This document shows positions 7,932 through 17,737 of a stretch of 64,000 nt of DNA, piece after piece; position 1 is the first letter of the stretch, and the number at the start of each line of letters is the position of its first letter. The DNA is taken from positions 124,001 through 188,000 of the forward strand of contig NZ_JACNMM010000005.1 in assembly GCF_020529025.1 (NCBI RefSeq), given 5' to 3'. Origin of the DNA: Oceaniglobus trochenteri (GTDB lineage Bacteria; Pseudomonadota; Alphaproteobacteria; Rhodobacterales; Rhodobacteraceae). The translations under genes were made by a program, and so were the position numbers. Below the pieces are notes generated by a model, which saw nothing but the letters and a program-made list of their open reading frames with translations, ran no database searches and was not told where the DNA came from.

Positions 7932-9653
7932 TCAGCGCATTTCCTCGACCGGAGTCACGCCAAGAATACCCAAACCTGCGGAAATGACAACGGAAACGGC
8001 GCGCGGCAGGGCGATTTTGCCCGCCGATGCCGAAGTGTTGCCGTCTTGCAGGAAGCGCAGGGCGGGCGTGTCGTTGCCCCGGTTCCACAGCGCGTGGAAA
8101 TCGGACGCCAGTTCATAAAGGTAGAAGGCCACGCGGTGCGGTTCATGGTTGCGCGCCGCGATTTCCACAAGGCGCGGCCATTCGGCCAGCTTGCGGGCGA
8201 CGGCGAATTCGGCGGCATCTTCAAGCACCGGTTCGTCGGACAACGGGATACCCGCCTCGGCGAACTTGCGCAGCACCGAGTGGATCCGTGCGTTGGCATA
8301 CTGGACATAGAAAACCGGGTTGTCCTTGGACTGTTCCACGGCCTTGTCGAAGTCGAAATCCAGCGGCGCGTCGTTCTTGCGCGTCAGCATGACAAAGCGG
8401 GTCACGTCCGGGCCCACCTGTTCGACCACGTCCGACAGCGTGACAAAGGTGCCGGCGCGCTTGGACATCTTGAAGGGTTCGCCGTTCTTGAACAGCTTGA
8501 CCAACTGGCACAGTTTCACATCCAGCGGCACCTGCCCCTCGGACAGGGCCGAAACAGCCGCCTTCATCCGTTTGACATAGCCGCCATGATCGGCACCGAA
8601 GATGTCGATCAGCTCGTCATAGCCACGCTGCACCTTGTCGTAATGATAGGCAATGTCGGGGGCGAAATAGGTCCAGGAGCCGTCGGATTTCTTCACCGGG
8701 CGGTCCACGTCGTCGCCATGGGCGGTGCTGCGGAACAGGGTCTGCTCGCGCGGTTCCCAATCCTCGGGCAGCTTGCCCTTGGGCGGCTCTAGCACCCCCT
8801 CGTAGATCAGCCCCTTGGCGTGCAGATCGTCGATCGCCGCCTCGATCTTGCCGGTGCCGTAAAGCGATTTCTCGCTATAGAAGCTGTCCATGGTCACGCC
8901 GAGGCTGGCCAGGTCGGTGCGGATCAGGTCCATCATCGCCTCGGTGGCGAAATCGCGCACTTCGGCCAGCCAGACCTGTTCGTCCTGGCCGACATAGGCA
9001 TCGCCCACCTTCGCCTTCAGCGCCTCGCCCACCTCGATCAGGTAATCGCCCGGATAGGTGCCATCCTCGAAGGCCACGGCCTGACCGTGCGCCTCGAGAT
9101 AGCGCAGGTAGACAGACCGCGCCAGGACATCGACCTGCGCGCCGCCATCGTTGATGTAGTATTCGCGTGTCACGTCCCAGCCGGCATAGTCCAGCAGCGC
9201 CGCCAGGGCATCGCCAAAGACCGCACCGCGGGTATGGCCCACATGCAGCGGGCCGGTGGGGTTGGCCGAGACATATTCCACCAGCACCCGCTTGCCCGCG
9301 CCCATGTCGGACCGGCCGAAGGACGGATCGCCCAGCACACCCGCAATGACGCCCGCCCAGATGCCATCGGCCAGCCGCAGGTTCAGAAACCCCGGCCCCG
9401 CCACCTCGGCCGCGACGATCCGCGGATCGTCTGCCAGCCGTTGGGCCAGCGCATCGGCAATGTCACGCGGTTTCAGCTTTGCAGGCTTGGCCAGAACCAT
9501 CGCGGCATTGGTGGCCATGTCGCCATGGGCGGCATCGCGCGGCGGCTCGACCGCGACATTGGCAAGGTCAAGCCCGGCGGGCAGCGCGCCCTCGGCCATC
9601 ATGGTTTCAAGCGTGGCAATCACCAGGGTGCGGATATCGGCAAACAGGTTCAT
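7932..9653 (-). CDS. argS: Arginyl-tRNA synthetase
   Basis: Class I aminoacyl-tRNA synthetase that charges tRNA-Arg. The N-terminal Add-1 domain is followed by the catalytic core with the HIGH variant HVGH at 137-140 in [14 protein letters not shown], and by KMSK at 395-398 in [13 protein letters not shown]. The C-terminal DALR anticodon-binding domain carries [20 protein letters not shown] and ends VTPVEEMR, the usual ArgRS ending. 573 aa, full length. The 150 bp upstream separates it from a divergent unknown gene and shows no motif I can name. Confidence 0.97.
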   Translation of the reverse strand: MNLFADIRTLVIATLETMMAEGALPAGLDLANVAVEPPRDAAHGDMATNAAMVLAKPAKLKPRDIADALAQRLADDPRIVAAEVAGPGFLNLRLADGIWAGVIAGVLGDPSFGRSDMGAGKRVLVEYVSANPTGPLHVGHTRGAVFGDALAALLDYAGWDVTREYYINDGGAQVDVLARSVYLRYLEAHGQAVAFEDGTYPGDYLIEVGEALKAKVGDAYVGQDEQVWLAEVRDFATEAMMDLIRTDLASLGVTMDSFYSEKSLYGTGKIEAAIDDLHAKGLIYEGVLEPPKGKLPEDWEPREQTLFRSTAHGDDVDRPVKKSDGSWTYFAPDIAYHYDKVQRGYDELIDIFGADHGGYVKRMKAAVSALSEGQVPLDVKLCQLVKLFKNGEPFKMSKRAGTFVTLSDVVEQVGPDVTRFVMLTRKNDAPLDFDFDKAVEQSKDNPVFYVQYANARIHSVLRKFAEAGIPLSDEPVLEDAAEFAVARKLAEWPRLVEIAARNHEPHRVAFYLYELASDFHALWNRGNDTPALRFLQDGNTSASAGKIALPRAVSVVISAGLGILGVTPVEEMR

Positions 9654-9803
9654 CTCAAGCGGTCCTTCAGGGTTGCGCGCGGTTTATCACGCCCGGCGGA
9701 ATGTTCAATCGTCCTGCGCGCCCTGCCCGCATTACTGGACCGAAGCCATCAATGGGCGTAGATTTGCGGCATTTCACGTCTGTTTCCAACGAAAGCCATT
9801 GCC

Positions 9804-10400
9804 ATGTCCCACGAAACCCGGCTGTTCGCCCTGCGCCGCCTGCGCGACGAGATCAGGGCCGAAACGAAAACCCGCGCCCTTGCCGCCGAAGGCACCCATG
9901 ATCCGGCCCTTGCCGCCAAGGTGGATCGCTGGATTCAACAGGTGGCCGCCGCGCAAAAGCAGATCAAGTCAGGCCACCACCTGAACGCGCTGCAATTCGA
10001 ACAGATGCGCTTTGCCGCCGACCGGTCGGCCCGCCATTCCGCCGCACAGAGGTTCCGAAGCCGCGATGCCAACCTTGCCGCCCTTCAACGCGCCACCGTC
10101 GAAGTGGCCCAGGCCCTGGGCGCCCTTCTGGCCCAGAAAGGCGCCGAGAAGAACGACCTTGCAAAGGCGGTCGAGGCCATCGGCAAGTCGTTGGAGAAAA
10201 TCATGAAATCCATCGACACCGGGGCCACGGCGACGCAGGATTTCGGCCTTGGACAGCAGGAACAGACGATCACCGCATCGGTGCGCCAGCTTGAACGCAC
10301 CACCGGCACGCCCACCGGCACCGCCGCTGGCCTGCCGGTGATCGACCTTTTCACCCTGATCCTCGCCTATTTCGCGATGATCAAGGCGATGCGCCGCTAG
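9804..10400 (+). CDS. Unknown helical protein with C-terminal hydrophobic segment
   Basis: 198-residue protein I do not recognise. Residues 1-140 are charged and strongly helical with a coiled-coil look (FALRRLRDEIRAETKTRALAAEG, ATVEVAQALGALLAQKGAEKNDLAKAVEAIGKSLEKIMKSID). A Gln/Thr-rich linker (QQEQTITASVRQLERTTGTPTGT) leads to one hydrophobic stretch, LPVIDLFTLILAYFAMIKAM, at the extreme C-terminus. This is compatible with a tail-anchored membrane protein. Base composition matches its neighbours. It diverges from argS and converges on the antiporter gene with a 1-bp gap. The ATG was chosen because the frame has none earlier. Confidence 0.7.
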   Translation: MSHETRLFALRRLRDEIRAETKTRALAAEGTHDPALAAKVDRWIQQVAAAQKQIKSGHHLNALQFEQMRFAADRSARHSAAQRFRSRDANLAALQRATVEVAQALGALLAQKGAEKNDLAKAVEAIGKSLEKIMKSIDTGATATQDFGLGQQEQTITASVRQLERTTGTPTGTAAGLPVIDLFTLILAYFAMIKAMRR

Positions 10401-10401
10401 A

Positions 10402-12330
10402 TCAAGTCAGGGGTTCGTCGCCCGGCGCGCCGCTGGGGCGCTTATTCTTCTCCTCGACCTCGCGGATTTTCGCGGCCTCTTCGGCATCCTCCGGCTCGCC
10501 GTCGGCTTCCTTTTCCTCGGTCTGGTCCTGGGGCACCTCGATGTCTTCGGTGCCCGGGGGCACCATCGTGATCAGGCGCATCCCGGGCCCGCCCTTGAAA
10601 TCCTCGGCCTTGTTGGCCTGCAGCACCACGAAGACGCCGTTCTTGTCGATATGGCCCAGCAACACCGCCTCGGGGCGCAGGGCGCGCCAGTCCTCAAGGG
10701 TGAACTGCTCGGTCAGGCGGGTGCTGCGGAAGGTCCAGCCCTCCCACATGCGGCGGCTCATCTCGCCGAAGGTGGCGCGATCGCCGATGGCCCGCCCACC
10801 CAGCGAGGGCGGCAGCTGGTTGCGCGAGAACTCGGACTTCTCGCGCGTCAGTTGAAACACGTTCTCACGGCCGAATTCGGGGGCAAGGTCCGTGGCAACA
10901 AGGGTGTTGTAGGCATCGTTGTCGGTTGCCGTGATGACAACGCGGAAGCGGTTGATCTCGACCCGGTGCTCGGCCACCTCGGACAGGATGTCGCCGAAAA
11001 AGGTCTGGATGTCGGCGGCCCGGGCGCGGCGCAGGTGGCTGCGGTTGGGGTCGGCGATCAGGACGGGAACCTCGTGCTTGGCCAGAACCTCGGCCAGGCC
11101 GACGCTCCAGCGCGATCCGCCGACGATCAGGACACCGGGCGTTTCCGCTGCAACCTGCCCCAGCCAGCGCGCCAGCGGCGCAAGGGTAAAGCCGTGCAGA
11201 ACCACCGTCACCGTCACCAGCGCAAAGGCCAGCGGACCGATCAGCCCGCCATCGACCACGCCCAGCCCTGCCAGACGCTCTCCGAACAGGCCGGCGACGG
11301 CCACCAGAACCACGCCGCGCGGCCCGGTCAACGCAACCAGCAGGCGTTCCTTCATGGGGATCTTGGTGAAGGCCAGCGCGATCATCACCGTCAGGGGCCG
11401 CGCCACCAGCACCACAAGCGCAAGGAAAATGCCGGTGCGCCAGGTCAGTTCGCCCAACTGGGTGAAATCCAGCGAGGCCGCCAGCAGGATGAACACCCCG
11501 CTCACCAGAAGGATCGTCGCGTGTTCCTTGAAACGGCGCAGTTCCTCGAAGCTGGCCAGGTTGGAATTGGCGATCATGATGCCCATGACCGTCACCGCCA
11601 GCAGCCCGCTTTCATGAAGCAGCGAATCCGAAAGCGCGAAAACCCCAAGCAGGACGACGAAAAGAACCGGAATCTTCATGTATTCCGGCACCCAGGCCTG
11701 TTTGAAGCTGCGCGCCATCAGCCAGCCCGCAGCACCGCCCAGCACGGCGGCAAAGCCGATGCCGACACAGAACTCCATCACCGCAGCGCCCGCCGTGGTG
11801 GCGGTGTTCAGCACCAGCACCACTTCGAAGGCCAGAACGGCCGCAAGGGCGCCGATGGGGTCGTTGATGATCGCCTCCCATTGCAGCATCGCGGCGGGGC
11901 GGCGTGACAGACGGGCGGCGCGCAGAAGCGGCGCGATCACCGTCGGGCCGGTGACGATCATGATGCCGCCGAAGACTGCGCTGCTTTCCCAGCTCAGCCC
12001 GGCACCATAGCGCAGGGCCAAGGTGCTGGTCAGCCAGCCCAGCGGTGCGCCGATCAGCACCAGCCGCCGCACGCCTTCCGCCGCATCGCGCAGCGAATGA
12101 AAGTTCAGCGTCAGACCGCCCTCGAACAGGATCACGGCGACCGCAAGGGAAATCATCGGCGCCGTCAACGGCCCGATGTCGCGCTGCGGATCGAACAGGC
12201 CGAACACCGGCCCGGCCAGAACACCCGCCAGAAGCATCAGCACGATGGCCGGCATGCGAAGTTTCCAGGCCACCCATTGTGACCCGACACCCAGGGCGCC
12301 CACCAGCGCGAAGGCCTGCACCGCGCTCAT
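10402..12330 (-). CDS. Cation/proton antiporter with TrkA-N (RCK) domain
   Basis: Membrane antiporter of the CPA family, about 642 aa. Residues 1-390 form roughly 12 membrane segments, including GVLAGPVFGLFDPQRDIGPLTAP, GGIMIVTGPTVIAPLLRAA and INDPIGALAAVLAFEVVLVL; the last two carry the TGP and NDP signatures of the ion site. Residues 400-520 are a Rossmann RCK/TrkA-N regulatory domain (GVLIVGGSRWSVGLAEVLAKHEVPVLIADPN ... ITATDNDAYNTLVATDLAPEFG). A charged Glu/Lys tail ends the protein. ATG 12330 has GAGGG at good spacing and is preferred over ATG 12354. The ion (Na+ or K+) cannot be told from sequence. Confidence 0.88.
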   Translation of the reverse strand: MSAVQAFALVGALGVGSQWVAWKLRMPAIVLMLLAGVLAGPVFGLFDPQRDIGPLTAPMISLAVAVILFEGGLTLNFHSLRDAAEGVRRLVLIGAPLGWLTSTLALRYGAGLSWESSAVFGGIMIVTGPTVIAPLLRAARLSRRPAAMLQWEAIINDPIGALAAVLAFEVVLVLNTATTAGAAVMEFCVGIGFAAVLGGAAGWLMARSFKQAWVPEYMKIPVLFVVLLGVFALSDSLLHESGLLAVTVMGIMIANSNLASFEELRRFKEHATILLVSGVFILLAASLDFTQLGELTWRTGIFLALVVLVARPLTVMIALAFTKIPMKERLLVALTGPRGVVLVAVAGLFGERLAGLGVVDGGLIGPLAFALVTVTVVLHGFTLAPLARWLGQVAAETPGVLIVGGSRWSVGLAEVLAKHEVPVLIADPNRSHLRRARAADIQTFFGDILSEVAEHRVEINRFRVVITATDNDAYNTLVATDLAPEFGRENVFQLTREKSEFSRNQLPPSLGGRAIGDRATFGEMSRRMWEGWTFRSTRLTEQFTLEDWRALRPEAVLLGHIDKNGVFVVLQANKAEDFKGGPGMRLITMVPPGTEDIEVPQDQTEEKEADGEPEDAEEAAKIREVEEKNKRPSGAPGDEPLT

Positions 12331-12391
12331 CGCGCCCTCTACTTCGGTCGCCATCAGAGGTTGCGCCCCATCTTAATCGTTACAAGAATAC

Positions 12392-13546
12392 TCAAACCAC
12401 ACCCTTTCCACCGCAAAGCCGACCGTGCTCCTGAATCGCGAAGCGGTCGGTCATCCCTGCGATGTAATCCGCGACGATGCGTGCCAGTTCCGTCTCGCTG
12501 CGCACTTCGGCCACATCTTTTCGCCACTGCTTGGGCAATTGCGACGGGTCGGCCATGAAAAGCGGGAACAGATCCTCGATCATGGCGGTCACCTGGGCGC
12601 GCATTTCCACCACCTTGGGGGCGCGGTACATGCGGTGAAACAGGAAATCGCGGATCACCTGCAAATCGCGCCAGACGGGATCGGAAAAGCGGATCATCCC
12701 CTGCCCCGCCTCGCGCACGTCCTGCGCAGACTTGGGCGCCAGCCTGGCCAGTCTTTCGCGGGCCTGGGCGATCACATCCTCGACCAGCAGGCCGAAAAAG
12801 CGGCGCAACGCCTCGTGCCGCCGCTTGTAATAGTTCAGGCCCGGATACAGCGCATCGACCTTCGCAAAGCAGACATCCAGCAAGGGCATCTGCGCCAGTT
12901 CGTCGGTATCGAACAGCTCGGCCCGCAGGCCATCGTGCAGGTCGTGGTTGTTGTAGGCAATGTCATCGGCCAGCGCGGCCACCTGCGCCTCGGCCCCGGC
13001 GAAGGTGTGAAGCTCCAGATCGTGGCGGGCGTTGTAATCGGCCAGCGCAAACGGAATGTCGCCGGTGACGGGGCCGTTGTGCTTGGCAATCCCCTCAAGC
13101 GTTTCCCAGGTCAGGTTCAGCCCATCGAAATCGGCATAGTGACGTTCCAGCGAGGTGACGATCTTCAGCGTCTGGGCGTTGTGATCGAAACCGCCATAGG
13201 GCGCCATCAGGGCCTGCAGGGCATCTTCGCCGGTGTGCCCGAAGGGCGGATGGCCCAGATCATGGGCCAGCGCGATCGCCTCGGTCAGTTCGGCGTTCAG
13301 CCCCAGCACCCCGGAAATCGTGCGCGCCACCTGCGCCACCTCGATGCTGTGGGTCAGGCGGGTGCGGAAATAGTCGCCCTCGTGTTCGATGAAGACCTGG
13401 GTCTTGTGTTTCAGGCGGCGAAAGGCGCTCGCGTGGATGATCCTGTCGCGATCGCGCTGGAAGCACGACCGGAAGGTCGATTCCTCTTCCGCGTAAAGCC
13501 GCCCCCGGGTTTCGCCGGGGCGTGAAGCAAACACCGCGTCCATCAT
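12392..13546 (-). CDS. dgt: Deoxyguanosinetriphosphate triphosphohydrolase-like protein (dGTPase)
   Basis: HD-domain dNTP triphosphohydrolase, about 384 aa. The metal site is readable: TRLTHSIEVAQVARTI (His), ALAHDLGHPPFGHTGEDAL (His-Asp) and ALADDIAYNNHDLHDGL (Asp). RSCFQRDRDRIIHASAFRRLKHKTQVF is the conserved N-terminal block of the short, alphaproteobacterial type dGTPase. The frame extends to 13567, but ATG 13546 with a purine run upstream fits the family better. It diverges from erpA with about 76 bp between starts. Confidence 0.9.
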   Translation of the reverse strand: MMDAVFASRPGETRGRLYAEEESTFRSCFQRDRDRIIHASAFRRLKHKTQVFIEHEGDYFRTRLTHSIEVAQVARTISGVLGLNAELTEAIALAHDLGHPPFGHTGEDALQALMAPYGGFDHNAQTLKIVTSLERHYADFDGLNLTWETLEGIAKHNGPVTGDIPFALADYNARHDLELHTFAGAEAQVAALADDIAYNNHDLHDGLRAELFDTDELAQMPLLDVCFAKVDALYPGLNYYKRRHEALRRFFGLLVEDVIAQARERLARLAPKSAQDVREAGQGMIRFSDPVWRDLQVIRDFLFHRMYRAPKVVEMRAQVTAMIEDLFPLFMADPSQLPKQWRKDVAEVRSETELARIVADYIAGMTDRFAIQEHGRLCGGKGVV

Positions 13547-13622
13547 CCTGCCAGTTCTTGTGAGCATGTCCCGCCCGCCTTATATTGAAAGCGAAGTGCC
13601 AAGCAAACGTGAAAGGCCCGCC

Positions 13623-13949
13623 ATGCTGTTGCCGCCCAAGGTCACCGACCGCGCATTCGCCCGTCTGGCCGAAATCAACGAAGACGCCGAGGCGCCCCAG
13701 GCGCTGCGCGTTGCCGTCGACGGGGGCGGCTGTTCGGGGTTCCAATACGACATCCGGCTGGACCAGCCCGAGGATGACGACCTGGTGCTGGAGAAGGACG
13801 GACAGAAGGTGCTGGTGGATTCCGTCTCGCTTCCCTTCCTGGCCGATGCCGTGATCGACTTTACCGAAGAACTGATCGGCGCGCGTTTCGTGATCGAAAA
13901 TCCGAACGCGACATCCTCTTGCGGCTGCGGTACATCCTTCTCCATGTGA
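13623..13949 (+). CDS. erpA: Iron-sulfur cluster insertion protein ErpA/IscA family
   Basis: A-type carrier that receives Fe-S clusters and passes them to apoproteins. 108 aa with the three invariant cysteines Cys37 (GGGCSGFQY), Cys100 and Cys102 (SSCGCGTSF). The reading frame opens earlier (13560), but ATG 13623 gives the standard N-terminus MLLPPKVTDRAFARL. Not in a suf or isc operon here, which favours ErpA over IscA/SufA, though the paralogues are hard to separate by eye. Followed 19 bp later by xth on the same strand. Confidence 0.9.
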   Translation: MLLPPKVTDRAFARLAEINEDAEAPQALRVAVDGGGCSGFQYDIRLDQPEDDDLVLEKDGQKVLVDSVSLPFLADAVIDFTEELIGARFVIENPNATSSCGCGTSFSM

Positions 13950-13968
13950 TGAACCAAGGACCGGCCCC

Positions 13969-14748
13969 ATGAAAATTGCGACCTTCAACATCAACGGAAT
14001 CAAGGCGCGCATCGGGGCCCTGTCCGACTGGCTGGACGAAAGCGCGCCCGACGTGGCGATCCTGCAGGAAATCAAATCGGTAGATGAGAACTTCCCGCGC
14101 GAACACTTTGAAGACAAAGGGTATTCCGTCCACACCCACGGGCAGAAATCCTTCAACGGCGTGGCCATCCTTTCAAAACTGCCGCTGGAAGATGTGACAT
14201 TCGGCCTGCCCGGCGATGACGATGACGAACAGGCCCGCTGGATCGAAGCGACGGTAATGGGCAAGAGCGCCGTGCGCATCTGCGGGCTGTACCTGCCCAA
14301 CGGCAACCCGGCGCCGGGGCCGAAGTACGATTACAAGCTCGCCTGGATGGAGCGGCTGCAAACCCGCGCCGCGCAGCTTCTGGCGTCTGAAGAGCCGGCC
14401 CTGATGGCCGGGGATTACAACATCATCCCGCAGGACGAAGACGCCGCCCGCCCCGAGGCCTGGCGCGAGGATGCCCTGGCCCTGCCCGATTCACGCGCCG
14501 CGTTCCGCCGAATCCTGAACCTCGGGTTTACCGAGGCCTTTCGCGCCCGCACCCAGGGGCCGGGGCATTATTCGTTCTGGGATTATCAGGCCGGCGCCTG
14601 GAACAAGAACGACGGCATCCGCATCGATCACTTCCTTCTCACGCCGCAATGTGCTGATCTGCTTGAAAATTCATGGATCGAGCCCGAGGTGCGCGGCCGC
14701 GAGAAACCCAGCGATCACGTGCCGGTCTGGGTGGAGCTCGCGGCCTGA
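13969..14748 (+). CDS. xth: Exodeoxyribonuclease III (AP endonuclease)
   Basis: Mg2+-dependent EEP-family nuclease for abasic-site repair. 259 aa with MKIATFNINGIKARIG (Asn7), LQEIKS (catalytic Glu), YLPNGNPAPGPKYDYK, MAGDYNIIPQDEDAARPE (Asp/Asn), RIDHFLLT (Asp-His) and the terminal KPSDHVPVWVEL with the catalytic Asp-His. All family positions are present. It ends 6 bp from the convergent end of uvrA, so two repair genes face each other. Confidence 0.96.
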   Translation: MKIATFNINGIKARIGALSDWLDESAPDVAILQEIKSVDENFPREHFEDKGYSVHTHGQKSFNGVAILSKLPLEDVTFGLPGDDDDEQARWIEATVMGKSAVRICGLYLPNGNPAPGPKYDYKLAWMERLQTRAAQLLASEEPALMAGDYNIIPQDEDAARPEAWREDALALPDSRAAFRRILNLGFTEAFRARTQGPGHYSFWDYQAGAWNKNDGIRIDHFLLTPQCADLLENSWIEPEVRGREKPSDHVPVWVELAA

Positions 14749-14754
14749 GGCGCC

Positions 14755-17625
14755 CTATTCCGCCGCCACCTTGCGCCGCTCAAGCAGCGGCTTGAGGTAT
14801 TGCCCAGTATAGCTTTCCTCGACCTTCACGATATCCTCGGGGGTGCCCTGGGCCACGATCTGACCGCCGCCGTCACCACCTTCGGGGCCGATGTCGATGA
14901 TCCAGTCGGCGGTTTTCACCACATCGAGGTTGTGTTCGATCACCACCACCGAATTGCCCTGATCGACCAATTCGTGCAGCACTTCCAACAGCTTGCGCAC
15001 GTCTTCGAAATGCAGCCCCGTGGTGGGTTCGTCCAGGATATAAAGCGTGCGCCCGGTCGACCGTTTGGCCAGTTCCTTTGACAGTTTCACGCGCTGCGCC
15101 TCGCCCCCCGAGAGGGTCGTCGCCTGCTGGCCCACCTTGATATAGCCAAGCCCGACACGCATCAGCGCATCCATCTTCTCGCGGATGCTGGGCACGGCTT
15201 TGAAGAACTCCTGCGCATCTTCAACCGTCATATCAAGAACGTCGGCTATGCTCTTGCCCTTGAACCGAATTTCCAGGGTTTCACGATTGTACCGCGCGCC
15301 CTTGCAGGTTTCGCACTCCACGTAAACATCGGGCAAAAAGTGCATCTCGATCTTGATGACACCGTCGCCCTGACACGCCTCGCAGCGCCCGCCCTTGACG
15401 TTGAAACTGAACCGCCCGGGTTTGTATCCGCGCGCCTTGGCTTCGGGCAGGCCCGCGAACCAGTCGCGGATCGGTGTGAAGGCCCCGGTGTAAGTGGCCG
15501 GATTCGAACGCGGAGTCCGCCCGATGGGGCGCTGGTCAATGTCGATCACCTTGTCCAGATGCTCCAGCCCCTTGATGGTTTCGCAGGGTGCGGGCGTCTG
15601 GCGTGCCCCGTTCAGCCGCATACTGGCCGTCTTGAACAGGGTTTCGATGGTCAGGGTCGATTTGCCCCCGCCCGACACACCCGTCACGCAGAGGAACTTG
15701 CCCAGCGGGAAATCGGCCGTCACCTCGCGCAGGTTGTTGCCGGTCGCCTTCACCACGGTCAGCTTCTTCTTGTTGCCCTTGCGCCGCTTCTCGGGGACAG
15801 CGATTTCGCGTTTGCCGACAAGGTATTGCCCGGTGACCGAACCGTCATTCGCCATGATCTCTGCGGGCGTGCCCTTGGCCACCACGCGGCCCCCGTGCAC
15901 CCCGGCGCCGGGGCCGATGTCGAAGACATAGTCCGCCTCGCGGATCGCCTCTTCGTCATGTTCCACCACGATCACGGTATTGCCCTGATCGCGCAGGTTC
16001 TTCAGCGTGCCCAGCAGGCGGTCGTTGTCGCGTTGGTGCAACCCGATGCTGGGTTCGTCCAGCACGTAGAGAACCCCGGTCAGCCCGCTACCGATCTGGC
16101 TGGCCAGCCGGATCCGTTGCGATTCACCGCCCGAAAGCGTGCCGGCATTGCGTGACAGGGTCAGATACTCAAGCCCGACATTGTTAAGGAAACCAAGGCG
16201 TTCGCGGATTTCCTTCAGAATGGCGCGGGCGATCTCGTTTTTCTGGGCGGTCAGGTGATCGGGCACCGTCAGCGTCCAGTCATAGGCCTCGCGGATCGAC
16301 ATCTGCACCACCTGCCCGGCATGCAGCAGTTCGCCCTTGCCGCCGATCTTCACCGCCAACGCTTCGGGGCGCAGGCGATAGCCGTTGCAGGCGCCGCAAG
16401 GGCGGTTGTTCTGATAGCGCTCGAATTCCTCGCGAATCCAGCTTGAATCGGTCTCGCGATAGCGCCGCTCCATGTTCGGAATCACGCCCTCGAAGGGGCG
16501 GCTCACCTGATAGACGCGCCCGCCTTCGTCATAGCGGAAGGCGATCTCCTCCTTGCCCGACCCGCGCAAGAACACCTGTTGAACGTCGGGCGAAAGATCC
16601 TTCCACTTGTCGTTCTGGTTGAATGAATAATACTTGGCAATCGCCTGAATCGTTTGCAGAAAATAGGGCGACTTGCCCTTTCGCCACGGCGCCAGGGCAC
16701 CATCGGAAATCTTCAGGTTCTGATCGGGCACCACCAGCCGTTCATCAAAGAACAGCTCAACCCCCAGGCCATCGCAAACCGGACAGGCCCCGAAAGGCGC
16801 GTTGAAGGAAAATAGCCGCGGCTCGATCTCGGGAATCGTGAAACCGCTCACCGGACAGGCGAATTTCTCCGAGAATGTCAGCCGCTCGGGCTCCCCCTCG
16901 CTGGGCGCGGTTTCGAGGATGGCGATTCCGTCCGCCAGGTCCAGCGCGGTGCGGAAACTGTCGGCCAGCCGGGTTTCCAGCCCCTCGCGCACCACCAGGC
17001 GGTCGACCACCACGTCGATGTCGTGGCGAAACTTCTTGTCCAGCGTCGGCGGCTCTTCCAGCTCGTAGAACTGACCATCGACCTTCACCCGCTGAAAGCC
17101 CTGCTTGCGCAGCTCGGCGAACTCTTTCCTGTACTCGCCCTTCCGGTCACGGACGATGGGCGCCAGCAGATAGCCGCGCGTGCCCTCCTCCATCGCCATC
17201 ACGCGATCGACCATGTCCTGCACCTGCTGCGCTTCGATCGGCTGGCCGGTGGCGGGGCTGTAGGGGGTGCCGACCCGCGCAAAGAGAAGGCGCATGTAGT
17301 CGTAGATTTCCGTGACCGTCCCCACGGTCGAGCGCGGGTTCTTCGACGTCGTCTTCTGTTCGATGCTGATGGCGGGCGACAGGCCGGTGATGTGGTCGAC
17401 ATCGGGCTTCTGCATCATGTCGAGGAACTGGCGCGCATAGGCCGAAAGCGATTCGACATAGCGCCGCTGGCCCTCGGCATAGATCGTGTCGAAAGCCAGG
17501 CTGGACTTCCCCGACCCCGACAGCCCCGTGATCACCACCAGCTGATCGCGCGGGATGTCCACATCGATGGATTTCAGGTTGTGTTCGCGCGCGCCGCGCA
17601 CTTCGATCATCTTTTGCTCGGGCAT
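14755..17625 (-). CDS. uvrA: UvrABC excinuclease subunit A
   Basis: DNA-damage recognition ATPase of nucleotide excision repair. 956 aa, full length, with two ABC modules: Walker [13 protein letters not shown] near residue 33 and [15 protein letters not shown] near 650, two ABC signatures ([16 protein letters not shown] and [15 protein letters not shown]) and Walker B segments [15 protein letters not shown] and [15 protein letters not shown]. Zinc-binding Cys pairs are seen in [24 protein letters not shown] and [11 protein letters not shown] consensus alphaproteobacterial SOS box lies 85 bp upstream of the ATG, so LexA control is very likely. Confidence 0.98.
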   Translation of the reverse strand: MPEQKMIEVRGAREHNLKSIDVDIPRDQLVVITGLSGSGKSSLAFDTIYAEGQRRYVESLSAYARQFLDMMQKPDVDHITGLSPAISIEQKTTSKNPRSTVGTVTEIYDYMRLLFARVGTPYSPATGQPIEAQQVQDMVDRVMAMEEGTRGYLLAPIVRDRKGEYRKEFAELRKQGFQRVKVDGQFYELEEPPTLDKKFRHDIDVVVDRLVVREGLETRLADSFRTALDLADGIAILETAPSEGEPERLTFSEKFACPVSGFTIPEIEPRLFSFNAPFGACPVCDGLGVELFFDERLVVPDQNLKISDGALAPWRKGKSPYFLQTIQAIAKYYSFNQNDKWKDLSPDVQQVFLRGSGKEEIAFRYDEGGRVYQVSRPFEGVIPNMERRYRETDSSWIREEFERYQNNRPCGACNGYRLRPEALAVKIGGKGELLHAGQVVQMSIREAYDWTLTVPDHLTAQKNEIARAILKEIRERLGFLNNVGLEYLTLSRNAGTLSGGESQRIRLASQIGSGLTGVLYVLDEPSIGLHQRDNDRLLGTLKNLRDQGNTVIVVEHDEEAIREADYVFDIGPGAGVHGGRVVAKGTPAEIMANDGSVTGQYLVGKREIAVPEKRRKGNKKKLTVVKATGNNLREVTADFPLGKFLCVTGVSGGGKSTLTIETLFKTASMRLNGARQTPAPCETIKGLEHLDKVIDIDQRPIGRTPRSNPATYTGAFTPIRDWFAGLPEAKARGYKPGRFSFNVKGGRCEACQGDGVIKIEMHFLPDVYVECETCKGARYNRETLEIRFKGKSIADVLDMTVEDAQEFFKAVPSIREKMDALMRVGLGYIKVGQQATTLSGGEAQRVKLSKELAKRSTGRTLYILDEPTTGLHFEDVRKLLEVLHELVDQGNSVVVIEHNLDVVKTADWIIDIGPEGGDGGGQIVAQGTPEDIVKVEESYTGQYLKPLLERRKVAAE

Positions 17626-17709
17626 CGCCCACCTCGGTAATTCGCGCGGCCCTGTCGGCCGGATGATGACAAGATAGGCGTCCCTGCCGGTATCGCCACC
17701 CGCAAACTA

Positions 17710-17724
17710 GAACATTCGCGGAAC
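17710..17724 (-). promoter_or_regulatory. LexA SOS box upstream of uvrA
   Basis: GAACATTCGCGGAAC on the plus strand is a perfect GAAC-N7-GAAC direct repeat (GTTC-N7-GTTC on the other strand), the LexA operator form of alphaproteobacteria. It lies 85 bp before the uvrA ATG and 13 bp past the stop of the upstream MFS gene, the only sensible target being uvrA. Confidence 0.85.
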
Positions 17725-17737
17725 ATTTACCATTTCT

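Noticed and set aside
12384-12397. AAGAATACTCAAAC as a further copy of the dispersed 3'-end motif
   Set aside because: Matches only GAGTATT on the minus strand, overlaps the dgt stop codon and lacks the GCAAGAAAG half, so chance is likely.
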